NCBI GenBank assembly: GCA_965202745.1
Contig: CBDBCB010000012.1
Location: 94,419 to 158,418 of the forward strand
Direction of reading: 5' to 3'
DNA length: 64,000 nucleotides
Source of the DNA: JACKII01 sp965202745
GTDB lineage: Bacteria > Pseudomonadota > Alphaproteobacteria > Bin95
In this document: positions 45,429 to 53,878 of the stretch, one piece after another
Numbering within the stretch: position 1 is the stretch's first letter
How the letters are laid out: each line of letters starts with the position of its first letter
The notes under the pieces: generated by a model
Seen by the model: the letters and a program-made list of their open reading frames with translations, nothing else
Told to the model about the DNA's origin: nothing
Databases searched by the model: none
Translations under genes and position numbers: made by a program

Positions 45429-45803
45429 ATGGCACATGCACTTCAAATAGACACGCTGGCGTTCAGCAAGAAACTTCGGGAGGCCGGGGCCGACGAGCGG
45501 CTGGCCGGGGCAATTGTCGAGGGGATCACAGCCGCCGACATTTCCGAACTGGCGACCAAATCGGACCTCGGAGAGGTGAAGGCCGATGTCAAGGCGGAGA
45601 TCAACCGGCTGGACGTGAAGATCAGCGGGCTGGACGTGAAGATCGGCGATGTGAAGGCCGATGTTCGGGCTGTCACCGACAAGCTGGGCAACATGGCGAC
45701 GAAAGCCGAATTGGGCGATGTGAAGGCGGATATTCTGAAATGGATGTTCGGGGCGATCATCGCCCAGACCGGGATCATTCTGGCGGTTGTAAAGCTGCTC
45801 TGA
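45429..45803 (+). CDS. DUF1640/CCDC90-like coiled-coil membrane protein
   Basis: A 124-residue protein: head domain IDTLAFSKKLREAGADERLAGAIVEGITAADISELATKSDL, a coiled coil of 7-residue type units (LDVKISG, LDVKIGDVKADVRAV), and a C-terminal transmembrane helix FGAIIAQTGIILAVVKLL. It has the same architecture as the repeat proteins at 35376 and 48064, but an independent sequence. Start ATG 45429. A strong terminator follows at 45834. The function of this family in bacteria is unknown; it is common on plasmids and mobile DNA. Confidence 0.75.
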   Translation: MAHALQIDTLAFSKKLREAGADERLAGAIVEGITAADISELATKSDLGEVKADVKAEINRLDVKISGLDVKIGDVKADVRAVTDKLGNMATKAELGDVKADILKWMFGAIIAQTGIILAVVKLL

Positions 45804-45833
45804 TCCACACTCCCCCGCCCGACCGAAACAGAC

Positions 45834-45859
45834 GCCGCCCTTCGGGGCGGCTTTTGTTT
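45834..45859 (+). terminator. Rho-independent terminator
   Basis: GCCGCCC-TTCG-GGGCGGC followed by TTTTGTTT, 31 bases after the DUF1640-like gene. The rest of 45804-46123 shows no gene. Confidence 0.85.
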
Positions 45860-46123
45860 GCGCCAACAATGCGGACAAAGCTGTGGGGCTTGCGGCATCT
45901 GTTCGGGGGTGGACGCGGCCCGGGCGGGGGCCAGTGAGGTCCAGACCCGACCGGGGACCGGACACAACCCAAGGGAGAGCGTCTTCCACCACCTTCAATG
46001 CTCCTGTCCCCTGACGGGACAACCGCCCCGACCGGAATCGGCGGCGCGGTCCCGGCGATCCTCTCCGCAGGCCGTGCCTGATCCTGACCCCCGGCAGAGT
46101 GCGCGCCATGTACGACATGTGCG

Positions 46124-46943
46124 GGGATCGTCAAGTTGTTGACCACAATCCCAATTGCCCGTAACGCCTGACGATGATCAGCCAGATTTCCCAACCTCGC
46201 CTAAAAGGCTACCGCTTCCCGCGTTCCATCATTTCTTACGCGGGCTCGGCATACCATCGCTTTGCACTCAGTCTGCGCGACGTTGAGGATTTGCTTGCTG
46301 AACGAGGCATCAAGGTGAGTTACGAGACAATCCGTTCATGGGTCAGAAAATTCGGAACTCAGATTGCGAAGCATGTCAGGGCTGCGCGTCAACAGCCCTC
46401 GGATAAATGGCATCTGGATGAAGGGGTGATCATAATCCGCGGTGTGAAGCATTGGCTGTGGCGCGCCGTTGCCGGCAACGGCGAAGGTCTCGACATCCTG
46501 GTGCAATCACGCCGAAATGCGCGGGCTGCAAAGCGGTTCATTGCCAGGTTGGTAGCCCGCTGGGGGACGCCCCGAGTCATAGTGGCGGACTGACGGACAA
46601 GCTGCGCCGCTACGGTGCCGCCCTGCGCAAACGCGCGTTGGAGGTGGATCACCGAGCGCATAAAGGGATAAACAATCGTATCGAAGGATCGCACAGACCA
46701 ACACGGAAACGAGAAAAAATACAGGGCCGTTTCAAGTCAGCCCGTCAGGCGCAGAGATTTCTGGCCGCCCATGATGAAACCGCAAACCTGTTCCGCCCAC
46801 GTCGCCACAAAATGACTGCCTCCGCCTATCGCCAGAAACGAGCCGCCGCATTTCACCAATGGAACGAATGCGCCATCGAACTGGCCGCTTGAAGAGCCTC
46901 AAGTCGGCAGTTTCTTAGGCGCTGAAAACAACGTGACAATGCC
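46124..46943 (+). mobile_element. IS6-family element type B, copy 2 (820 bp)
   Basis: Same ends as the copy at 39834. Flanks CATGTGCG and GCCTGAGA give no target duplication. Its 3' part and the following ~1 kb are duplicated at 37431-38780. Confidence 0.8.
46174..46892 (+). pseudogene. IS6-family transposase type B, frameshifted
   Basis: As at 39884, with the same 8-base insertion and TGA after PRVIVAD; the second frame ends at 46892. It differs from the copy at 39884 by only a few substitutions (for example ECAIELAA for ECASELAA). Confidence 0.8.
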
Positions 46944-47140
46944 GCCTGAGACAACAAGGGACTCTGGTGAGCGGGAACCCCGTGGTGTTTACAAACCTGA
47001 TAGCAACCGCAGCGGAGCCGACCGCGAGCCGTCGATACAAGAACATGACAGGGGTACTCGCCCCTTCGGTATCGATCAGGATAGGAGCGGCATCGAACGC
47101 TAGCTTGTTTCTTTACGGTCCATGCGCCTCGGCTACGATA

Positions 47141-47350
47141 TCACTGCCCCGTTACAGACCGCACCTGTTTCATGGTCATGAACATCCGGGCCTCATCGCT
47201 GGCAAAGCTCTGAAACCCGAAATCCTCATACCAGCCCTTGCGCTTGTCAAAGGCCTCCGCATCACCATCAGACATCACATCCGAGAAGCACGGCATGGCA
47301 ACCCGGCTTCCAGAACCCGCCGGACGATGATCCCCAGCGGGTCCGCGCGC
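47141..47350 (-). pseudogene. GNAT acetyltransferase remnant, second copy
   Basis: Identical to the remnant at 38003-38212, lying within the direct duplicate. Confidence 0.45.
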
Positions 47351-47356
47351 GGTGGG

Positions 47357-47620
47357 TCAACCCGTCTCCCACCACACCCGGACTTCTTCCGCACTCACCG
47401 GCTCCGGCTGGACGTCCGGCACAAGCGTCTCGACCGCGATTATTGGCGGCGCAAGACCGGGCAACCCGGCCTCAATGGCCCTGCGACCAATCTCGGCCAC
47501 GTCCAGCTCCAGGCGGTCGGCCATGTCTTCGAGCGCCCGCTTCATGGTGGGTGTCACTTGCAGCGATAACCGCTCTGGATAACCGGACAGCTTGCGCCGC
47601 CGTGGGGTGGTATCCACCAT
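47357..47620 (-). CDS. Ribbon-helix-helix protein, likely antitoxin, copy 2
   Basis: Identical 87-residue product to the gene at 38219. With two copies and no intact toxin the role may be purely regulatory, or the copies may be passengers on the duplicated segment. Confidence 0.65.
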   Translation of the reverse strand: MVDTTPRRRKLSGYPERLSLQVTPTMKRALEDMADRLELDVAEIGRRAIEAGLPGLAPPIIAVETLVPDVQPEPVSAEEVRVWWETG

Positions 47621-47647
47621 GTCAGCCCGCCTTCAAACCAATGTGAT

Positions 47648-47704
47648 GTAATATCCATGGGATATTACGTGGATATGTTATCTTTATGTTAACATAAAGA
47701 TAAC
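47648..47704 (-). promoter_or_regulatory. Two perfect palindromes, second copy
   Basis: The 21-bp (47648-47668) and 28-bp (47677-47704) palindromes are repeated upstream of the second RHH gene, unchanged. Confidence 0.65.
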
Positions 47705-48063
47705 ACGGTTCCGCATCCCACCCGGAGCCCCCCGCGCCACAACGTCAATCGACCCAATGCTTTCCGAGCAATATCAGTGCTTTGGCGATAGCGGACAGGG
47801 ACCATCAAAACCGGAAACTGTTTTGATGTATAATCGTGCCTATCTCGATTTCGCGATTTCGCTGGCGCTGCATCCCGAAAATCCAGCCAGACCGGATACC
47901 GGCCCTCACGGGCCTTCCAAATGGCGCTGCCCGGCCTGCGTGAGGCGGTGCAGGTTGAGATACTCGGGTTTCAGGCCGCGCAGGAGCCAGGTTGAATTGA
48001 ACCGGGGCAGGACTGGCGCGCGCCTTTGATCCCGGCTATATCGGGGATGAAAGGATCCCGCCC

Positions 48064-48609
48064 ATGCTGCCCGCCGCCGCCATTGATACCGCCAAGGCCA
48101 TCGACGAGCTCGAAGCCGCCGGTCTGGACAACAAATCCGCGCGGGCCCTGGTTTCGGTCGTGAACGCCGCGTTTACTAACACGGCGGCGACCGCCGCTGA
48201 TCTGCGCGAGGCGGAAGGCCGTCTCGAGAAGCAGATTATGAAACAGGGCGCGGCGCTGGACAAACGGATCACCGAACAGGGCGCGGCGCTGGACAAACGG
48301 ATCACCGAACAGGGCGCGGCGCTGGACAAACGGATCACCGAGCAGGGCGCGGCGTTTGAAGGCAAGATAGCCGAGGTCCGGACGGAGATAGCCGAGGTCC
48401 GGACGGAGATAGCCGAGGTCCGGACGGAGATAGCCGAACAGGGCGCGGCGCTGGACAAACGGATCGGCGAAGTCAGAACGGAGATTGCCGAGAGTGTCAA
48501 CAAGACCCTGCGCGGGATGGCGCTTCTGATCGGCATGGCTCTGGCGCTCGGCGCACTCTGGATCGCCGTCGTGCCCGCCATTCGCATGGCCCTCATCGGC
48601 ACCCCCTGA
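48064..48609 (+). CDS. Repeat-containing coiled-coil protein with C-terminal membrane anchor, short form
   Basis: A 181-residue relative of the gene at 35376: identical head (MLPAAAIDTAKAIDELEAAG), identical tail (IGEVRTEIAESVNKTLRGMALLIG... membrane helix), but a different array, with three consecutive EQGAALDKRIT units, one EQGAAFEGKIA, three EVRTEIA units and one EQGAALDKRI. The two genes differ only in repeat number and order, so the coil length changes by recombination among near-identical DNA units. A 24-codon frame (MALPGLREAVQVEILGFQ...) precedes it; its meaning is unclear. Confidence 0.7.
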   Translation: MLPAAAIDTAKAIDELEAAGLDNKSARALVSVVNAAFTNTAATAADLREAEGRLEKQIMKQGAALDKRITEQGAALDKRITEQGAALDKRITEQGAAFEGKIAEVRTEIAEVRTEIAEVRTEIAEQGAALDKRIGEVRTEIAESVNKTLRGMALLIGMALALGALWIAVVPAIRMALIGTP

Positions 48610-48629
48610 CGCTGCGTATGTCATTGCGG

Positions 48630-48923
48630 GGTATTGCCAAGTTGTTTGAGGCTGCGAGCAAAATGTTGTCTCGCAGTACTCAGGCTGCCCTTTCAGCGGT
48701 GTACTCACCCCAGAGGTTGAATGCATCGGAACGGGCATGTCGGTATGAGTTTGCGGTGAGTTGATATCTGCCAAAAAATAATCTGTAGTGAGGGGTATAG
48801 GATCCCTAGGGCTATATCTTAGCATTCAGATATTCAGCAAGCAGTTAGTAGTGATTTTACTTGAAACATAGGGGAGGGGGCCGTGAGGTCAGGGAGTAAT
48901 TGTTTGAAGGGTATTGTTGTTGA
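48630..48923 (-). mobile_element. IS6-family remnant type C, inverted copy
   Basis: Inverted duplicate of 35062-35355, with the terminal repeat GGTATTGCCAAGTTGTTTGA at 48630 and the same C-terminal transposase fragment. Confidence 0.65.
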
Positions 48924-49493
48924 GGTATTGCCAAGTTGTTGGCGGCAGACAGTGCTTCATTGGCGGCGGCTGGGTCACGCCACCATTTCTGCGGTGTAGC
49001 CGGACCATAGGCTGAATGCATCGGAACGGGCGTGGCGGTATGAAGTTGCGTTGAGTTGATAACGGGGGGGGCGGAAAACCAGGTTGATCTGATCGTGCGC
49101 AGACAAAAACCTCTGAGCTTGCCGGTGAGATTTGAACCGGCCCAATATTTTTCTCTTTTGCGAGTTGAGCGGTGCGAGACTTCGATCACGTTGTTTAGGC
49201 CTTTGTGAGCCCGGTGGTCAGCTTTCGGGGCCAATGACTTGATCGGTTTGATGTAGCTAGGCAACTTGTCCGTGATGACGACTCTCGGTTCGCCAAACCG
49301 TTCGGTCAATCTTTGGAAAAAGCGCCTTGCCGCTTTGGCATTTCGGCGCGATTGCACGAGGATATCAAGAACGTCTCCATTGGCGTCGATCGCCCGCCAC
49401 AGCCAGTGTTTCTTGCCGCGGATCATGATCACGACTTCGTCCATGTGCCACTTGTCGTTCGGTGGAGGTCGATCCCGCCGGATGCAATCCGCA
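48924..49493 (-). mobile_element. IS6-family element type A, truncated copy 4
   Basis: The 3' 570 bp of a type A element, from its end GGTATTGCCAAGTTGTT to a point inside the transposase gene (codons for DCIRRDRP), where the next type A copy begins. It carries the same A5-run shift as the others. The remaining 5' part is not on the other side of the inserted copy, so this is a recombinant junction and not a simple nested insertion. Confidence 0.8.
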
Positions 49494-50302
49494 GGTATTG
49501 CCAATTTGTTCGCCTGACTTGACCGGGTTATCAGTGGGTCATGAACATTCCGACCACCTTGCCGCGCCTGAAGGGGTTCCGCTTTTCTCGTGAGATCATT
49601 GCTTGGGCAGTCTGGGCGTACCACCGCTTCGCACTGAGCACTGCTGATGTTGAAGACTTGTTGGCTGCGCGGGGTGTGATTGTCAGTCGGGAAACGGTCC
49701 GGTTGTGGGTCAATCGTTTTGGTCGACATTTTGCGGATTGCATCCGGCGGGATCGACCTTCACCGAACGACAAGTGGCACATGGACGAAGTCGTGATCAT
49801 GATCCGCGGCAAAGAAACACTGGCTGTGGCGGGCGATCGACGCCAATGGAGACGTTCTTGATATCCTCGTGCAATCGCGCCGAAATGCCAAAGCGGCAAG
49901 GCGCTTTTTCCAAAGATTGACCGAACGGTTTGGCGAACCGAGAGTCGTCATCACGGACAAGTTGCCTAGCTACATCAAACCGATCAAGTCATTGGCCCCG
50001 AAAGCTGACCACCGGGCTCACAAAGGCCTAAACAACGTGATCGAAGTCTCGCACCGCTCAACTCGCAAAAGAGAAAAATATTGGGCCGGTTCAAATCTCA
50101 CCGGCAAGCTCAGAGGTTTTTGTCTGCGCACGATCAGATCAACCTGGTTTTCCGCCCCCCCCGTTATCAACTCAACGCAACTTCATACCGCCACGCCCGT
50201 TCCGATGCATTCAGCCTATGGTCCGGCTACACCGCAGAAATGGTGGCGTGACCCAGCCGCCGCCAATGAAGCACTGTCTGCCGCCAACAACTTGGCAATA
50301 CC
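49494..50302 (+). mobile_element. IS6-family element type A, copy 5 (809 bp)
   Basis: Full element with one extra A in the GGCAAAGAAAC run near 49810. It lies head to head with the truncated copy 4. The right flank is a piece of the plasmid rep gene. Confidence 0.85.
49541..50251 (+). pseudogene. IS6-family transposase type A, doubly frameshifted
   Basis: As at 34301, but with an extra A after MIRGK that breaks the frame again within the DDE domain; the second part resumes at about 49869. Clearly inactive. Confidence 0.8.
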
Positions 50303-50523
50303 TGCCCTCCATATGCGCCTATCGACGGCTTTGGCGAGATGGCTGTACAAGCGTCTGGTGCATCGTTATCGCAATGCCAGCCTCTTCGATGCCTATTCCT
50401 TCCTCTTTTCATCTGTGCAGCGCGACAGTGGGTTTTTGAACAACAAGCGTATGAGCGCCAATGTCAGCGCACTGGACGCAGCTCTGGACGAACTCAGGGC
50501 CGAAGGCGTGCTGATTAACATTC
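50303..50523 (+). pseudogene. Plasmid rep gene internal fragment, copy 1
   Basis: ALHMRLSTALARWLYKRLVHRYRNASLFDAYSFLFSSVQRDSGFLNNKRMSANVSALDAALDELRAEGVLINI corresponds to codons about 228-300 of the intact rep at 52090, with substitutions (Tyr for His after RWL, Phe for Leu before LNN). It is followed by 19 bases and then a CRISPR-type repeat. The same fused segment is found inverted at 56457-56714. Confidence 0.8.
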
Positions 50524-50542
50524 TAGGAGGATGGCCATGGCA

Positions 50543-50633
50543 GTTTCAATGCACGCCCCCATAAAGGGGGCGACGCGTGGCGAACAGCTGGACATGCGAA
50601 GAGTTCCTGTTTCAATCCACGCCCCCATAAGGG
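50543..50633 (+). CRISPR. CRISPR array remnant (two repeats, one spacer)
   Basis: Repeat 1 (50543-50574, 32 nt) begins GTTTCAATGCACGCCCCC and contains the palindrome GCCCCCATAAAGGGGGC. A 34-nt spacer spans 50575-50608. Repeat 2 begins GTTTCAATCCACGCCCCC and is cut at about 50633 by the end of an IS6 type B element. Repeat length, GTTTCAATCCACGCCCCC start, stem and spacer size match type I-C arrays. No cas genes are in the window. Confidence 0.65.
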
Positions 50634-50850
50634 CCGTTTCAAGTCAGCCCGTCAGGCGCAGAGATTTCTGGCCGCCCATGATGAAACCGCAAACCTGTTC
50701 CGCCCACGTCGCCACAAAATGACTGCCGCCGCCTATCGCCAGAAACGAGCCGCCGCATTTCACCAATGGAACGAATGCGCCAGCGAACTGGCCGCTTGAA
50801 GAGCCTCAAGTCGGCAGTTTCTTAGGCGTTGAAGACAACGTGACAATGCC
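50634..50850 (+). mobile_element. IS6-family element type B, 3' fragment
   Basis: GRFKSARQAQRFLAAHDETANLFRPRRHKMTAAAYRQKRAAAFHQWNECASELAA (stop 50797-50799) and the right end GACAACGTGACAATGCC at 50850. It interrupts the CRISPR remnant. Confidence 0.8.
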
Positions 50851-51024
50851 TTTCAACATCTTATTTCCCGCATCATTTAACTGAGCTTGGTTCAGTTTGA
50901 TACGGGCGCGGATAGGCCCTGGATGCAGCAGCGACGGATTTAAGCGGCGCAGGGTTTTCTGGGGGTAAAACGCCGCCTTCTGCGATTGCGCGTTGTTCTA
51001 AGCCTCGAATCATGTCGGAATCAT

Positions 51025-51084
51025 CACATGTGGACATATTCATAAAACTCACGCATCCACATGTAAGTTAATCCACACGTGGGA
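51025..51084 (+). promoter_or_regulatory. Repeats upstream of parA, candidate partition/operator site
   Basis: CACATGTGGA (51025), TCCACATGT (51056) and TCCACACGTGGGA (51072) are variants of an inverted TCCACAnGTGGA motif within 60 bases and directly before the parA ATG. TCCACAGGTGGA recurs inside the end of parA at 51730. Clustered short repeats at this place suit a centromere or autoregulatory operator for the ParA/RHH pair. Confidence 0.5.
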
Positions 51085-51092
51085 AAGTCCGC

Positions 51093-51782
51093 ATGTTCAC
51101 AGTCGCAATTGTAAATCAGAAGGGTGGTTCCGGCAAAAGCACTCTGACCGAGTGTTTGGCTGTCGCCGCAACGCTCGATAATAAAGCCTCCGCTATCTTG
51201 GACCTTGATCCGCAAGGAACGGCCTATTCATGGTCAAAGCGCCGAGAGGCGGAAAACCCGCCTGTGCTTTCAGTAACGGCGGCGAACTATCGAGATCAGT
51301 GGAATGCGCTCCGCGAGGCTGGGGCGGATTTCGTCGTGATTGATACACCCGCCCGCCTTCAAGATACCGTCCTGAATGCCGCCGACATCGCGGACCTGGT
51401 GATTGTTCCGGCCAAGGCGACGATCAAAGACATTGAACGGGTGGAGGACAGCATCAAGCTTGCCTGCTTGAACTCACCAAAGCCGGTCGTTGTGGTCTTC
51501 AATCAGGTGCGCCCACAAAAATCCCGGTCACAAGATGCCGAAGAGGCAATCCGCGCACAGAGGTTTCCTGTCTGCCCTGTGCGCATCGGATTTCGGGTCG
51601 CGTTCGAAGATTCTGACATGACGGGGCAAACGCCGCTTGAAACCGAGCCGGAAGGGAAGGCGGCGCACGAAATTCGCCAGCTTTACGCCTATGTCAAAAA
51701 GCGGATGAAGCAAATCAATGTTGATAAATCCACAGGTGGAAAAGCCCACATTTCCATACGTAAGCGAGCGGCCAATGTCTAA
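51093..51782 (+). CDS. parA: ParA-family partition ATPase
   Basis: A 229-residue small ParA (type Ib, no N-terminal DNA-binding domain). Seen: deviant Walker A NQKGGSGKSTL at residues 8-18, AILDLDPQGTAYSW, Walker B-like DFVVIDTPARLQ, and VIVPAKATIKD. Known: such ATPases pattern on the nucleoid and move plasmids bound by a small centromere-binding partner. The downstream gene overlaps its end by eight bases and encodes that kind of partner. The first gene of the parA-parB-like-rep block. Confidence 0.9.
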   Translation: MFTVAIVNQKGGSGKSTLTECLAVAATLDNKASAILDLDPQGTAYSWSKRREAENPPVLSVTAANYRDQWNALREAGADFVVIDTPARLQDTVLNAADIADLVIVPAKATIKDIERVEDSIKLACLNSPKPVVVVFNQVRPQKSRSQDAEEAIRAQRFPVCPVRIGFRVAFEDSDMTGQTPLETEPEGKAAHEIRQLYAYVKKRMKQINVDKSTGGKAHISIRKRAANV

Positions 51783-52086
51783 GAAACCCAACCTAGCAGC
51801 AGCGCTTGCGGCCTCTAAGGTTGAGAGTTCGCCGCCAACCGAAGTCGCTGCTAAGTCTCGGAATAACGAGGCCCCAAAGTCCCGACCGGCGGGAAGGGTA
51901 GGGCAGACCAATATCTCTGGATGGTTCGATAGCCAGGTCAAATTCACGCTTGAGGAGTTGCGGTTAAAGCGACAGCGCGAGCTTGGTAGGCGCGTGACCA
52001 TACAGGAGCTGATGGGGGAGGCTTACAACGATCTATTCAAGAAATATGGGTTCCCAGAGGTTGCGCCGAGCCGATCGCATGAGTGA
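51775..52086 (+). CDS. ParB-like small partition protein
   Basis: A 103-residue protein: Lys/Ser/Pro-rich disordered N-terminus MSKKPNLAAALAASKVESSPPTEVAAK, then TNISGWFDSQVKFTLEELRLKRQRELGRRVTIQELMGEAYNDLFKKYGFPEV, which fits a ribbon-helix-helix: strand, LEELRLKRQRE helix, TIQELMGEAYNDLF helix. Position and overlap with parA (ATG inside the parA tail) identify it as the centromere-binding partner. A basic disordered N-tail is typical of ParG-like proteins, which stimulate the ATPase. Confidence 0.75.
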   Translation: MSKKPNLAAALAASKVESSPPTEVAAKSRNNEAPKSRPAGRVGQTNISGWFDSQVKFTLEELRLKRQRELGRRVTIQELMGEAYNDLFKKYGFPEVAPSRSHE

Positions 52087-52089
52087 CGT

Positions 52090-53136
52090 ATGGGGAAAGA
52101 AATAACGAAAATGCTTCCACAGAACATTGAGCGGAACAAACAATATGATTTGTTCACATCATTCTTTGGAGACCCAAAAGATTTATCCAACACGATAGAG
52201 CTCTGGGATTCTATCCCAAAATATTCCGTGTCAGCACGTCAACAAGCGAGTATCCGCGATGATCGGGGCAGGCTCCCGGTGCATGCCTCCGAGTTTGAAT
52301 ACAATGCGGCGAGCCTCGATAGGCCCGTGCGATGCAAAATCAAAATTAAGCCCGCCTTGATCGAAGTGGAGGAGGGCATTTTCCAAGATTTCTATCCTTC
52401 GCAGAGCGAAGAGATCATCGAGGAAGTCTTAAAAAAGATATTTACCGACCAGCAATACGGCCAGCATTCCGCCAAGGATGTCGAAAGCTGGGTCTTATTC
52501 ACCCTGCATATGATCCGCAAAGAGCTAAAAGCGCGCGGGCATACGCGCAGCCTCGATGAGATAAAGCACTCCCTGGAAATCATGGCTTCAAGCAGCATCG
52601 AGGTCCAAATGGAAGGCCGGGGCAGGGGGGCGATTTATACGAACCCCATCCTCTCCAATATGGTCCGGACAACCCGGGCCGATCTGGAAATAGACCCAAA
52701 TGCGAAATGGACAGCGCAGCTCCCGGCCCTCGTTTCCAAAAGCGTCAACGAACTAAGCTACCGGCAATTCAATTATGCCCTCCATATGCGCCTATCGACG
52801 GCTTTGGCGAGATGGCTGCACAAGCGTCTGGTGCATCGTTATCGCAATGCCAGCCTCTTCGATGCCTATTCCTTCCTCTTTTCATCTGTGCAGCGCGACA
52901 GTGGGCTTTTGAACAACAAGCGTATGAGCGCCAATGTCAGTGCACTGGACGCAGCTCTGGACGAACTCAGGGCCGAAGGCGTGCTGATTAACATTCAAAG
53001 CGAAAAACGCTTTAAGGGCCGTCGCCTGGCTGACGTACATTATTCCATCTATGCCACTTCCGAGTTTACCTCAGAGGTTAAAGCCGCCTCCGCCCGCCTA
53101 AATCAAAGCCAACGCCAACTCGCGGCAAAGCGGTAG
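52090..53136 (+). CDS. rep: Plasmid replication initiator protein
   Basis: A 348-residue initiator. The N-terminal part (residues 50-190) and C-terminal part (SYRQFNYALHMRLSTALARWLHKRLVHRYRNASLFDAYSFLFSSVQRDSGLLNNKRMSANVSALDAALDELRAEGVLINI) look like two winged-helix domains, as in iteron-binding Rep proteins. ATG 52090, three bases after the parB-like stop. The iterons start at its own stop codon (first copy 53131), so binding to them could also affect the end of the gene. The family is not one I can name precisely. Two fragments of a close relative lie at 50303 and 56506. Confidence 0.82.
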   Translation: MGKEITKMLPQNIERNKQYDLFTSFFGDPKDLSNTIELWDSIPKYSVSARQQASIRDDRGRLPVHASEFEYNAASLDRPVRCKIKIKPALIEVEEGIFQDFYPSQSEEIIEEVLKKIFTDQQYGQHSAKDVESWVLFTLHMIRKELKARGHTRSLDEIKHSLEIMASSSIEVQMEGRGRGAIYTNPILSNMVRTTRADLEIDPNAKWTAQLPALVSKSVNELSYRQFNYALHMRLSTALARWLHKRLVHRYRNASLFDAYSFLFSSVQRDSGLLNNKRMSANVSALDAALDELRAEGVLINIQSEKRFKGRRLADVHYSIYATSEFTSEVKAASARLNQSQRQLAAKR

Positions 53137-53383
53137 GTTTAGCGTGCAGCAACGGTAGGTTCTGCGTGCAGGTCCGGTAGGTTTAGCGTGCAAATCGAAT
53201 GCATTCCCGATTCGTCCATCTTATCTGAAGCAAATAAGCGATATGAGGCGGTAGGTTTAGCGTGCAGGTCCAGGAAAATGCGGTAGGTTTAGCGTGCAGA
53301 TTGTTGATTTCCTGCCGATTCTGGAAAATCTGGCGGTAGGTTTAGCGTGCAGATCAAGGCTAGACGGTAGGTTTAGCGTGCAG
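53131..53383 (+). repeat. Seven origin iterons
   Basis: Direct 19-bp repeats CGGTAGGTTTAGCGTGCAG start at 53131, 53153, 53175, 53249, 53281, 53334 and 53365. Copies 1, 4, 5, 6 and 7 are perfect; copy 2 has CT for TA in the middle and copy 3 ends AA. Start-to-start distances 22, 22, 74, 32, 53 and 31 are all close to whole multiples of 10.5, so all face the same side of the helix. This is a typical Rep-binding origin. Confidence 0.93.
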
Positions 53384-53878
53384 ATTAAATCTCCAACACA
53401 CTGATTTTTCACACGATTTCGGCGATTTTTCATCGCTATCCTTACCTTGTTTATCCTTTAACCTTTTTCCTAAAGCCACCTACGGTGGCAAAGCAGCGTC
53501 GGCTTCGCCGACAAGAGTTCTCTCATGCGCCCCTTCGCCTTCGGCGAACCCGCGCCCCCAAACCCTCTACCGCTTCAAACTCACCAAAGAACAGACAAGG
53601 GCCTTCAACCTTGTTCTGCCGCCTGCCTTCGCTTTGATGATGCCGTTAGAAGAACAGGCAATCATCCCCTCAAACGCTAGCTCTTTTCCCCAACAGGGAA
53701 ACCAGGTTCCGAGCTCTATTCCTAAATCGAGCTTGGGCTGTTCCCTCTACACCGATGATCCGGGGGCAGGCACAGGGGGTTAGTTTACTCTCCAATGAGA
53801 GCTACATTTCTATGGATGAATTACAAGAACGGGACAAGAAAATGCTGCAGGTTGATGCGAATTGATGCACACTGGCGC
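53384..53878 (+). other. Origin-proximal noncoding region
   Basis: No gene is visible. The first 90 bases are AT-rich (a likely melting region), including TTTATCCTTTA, a weak DnaA-box-like sequence. Then come three perfect 15-base hairpins with 3-base loops: GCCACC-TAC-GGTGGC (53475), GTCGGC-TTC-GCCGAC (53498) and TTCGCC-TTC-GGCGAA (53534). The region then leads to the RHH gene at 53879. Confidence 0.5.

Larger units (their letters stand above)
46569..47918 (+). repeat. Direct duplicate of 37431-38780 (about 1.35 kb)
   Basis: Matches base for base where compared, at a constant offset of 9,138. It contains the IS6 type B 3' part, the GNAT remnant, the RHH gene, both operator palindromes and the leader segment of the ankyrin gene. 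Homology stops at CCTTCCAAA, after which the left copy continues into the ankyrin gene and this copy into the coiled-coil gene cassette. Confidence 0.85.

Noticed and set aside
48857..49729. 290-codon minus-strand frame across two IS6 type A copies
   Set aside because: The first half is the antisense of the copy at 49494 and the second the transposase of the truncated copy; an accidental frame at a head-to-head IS junction.
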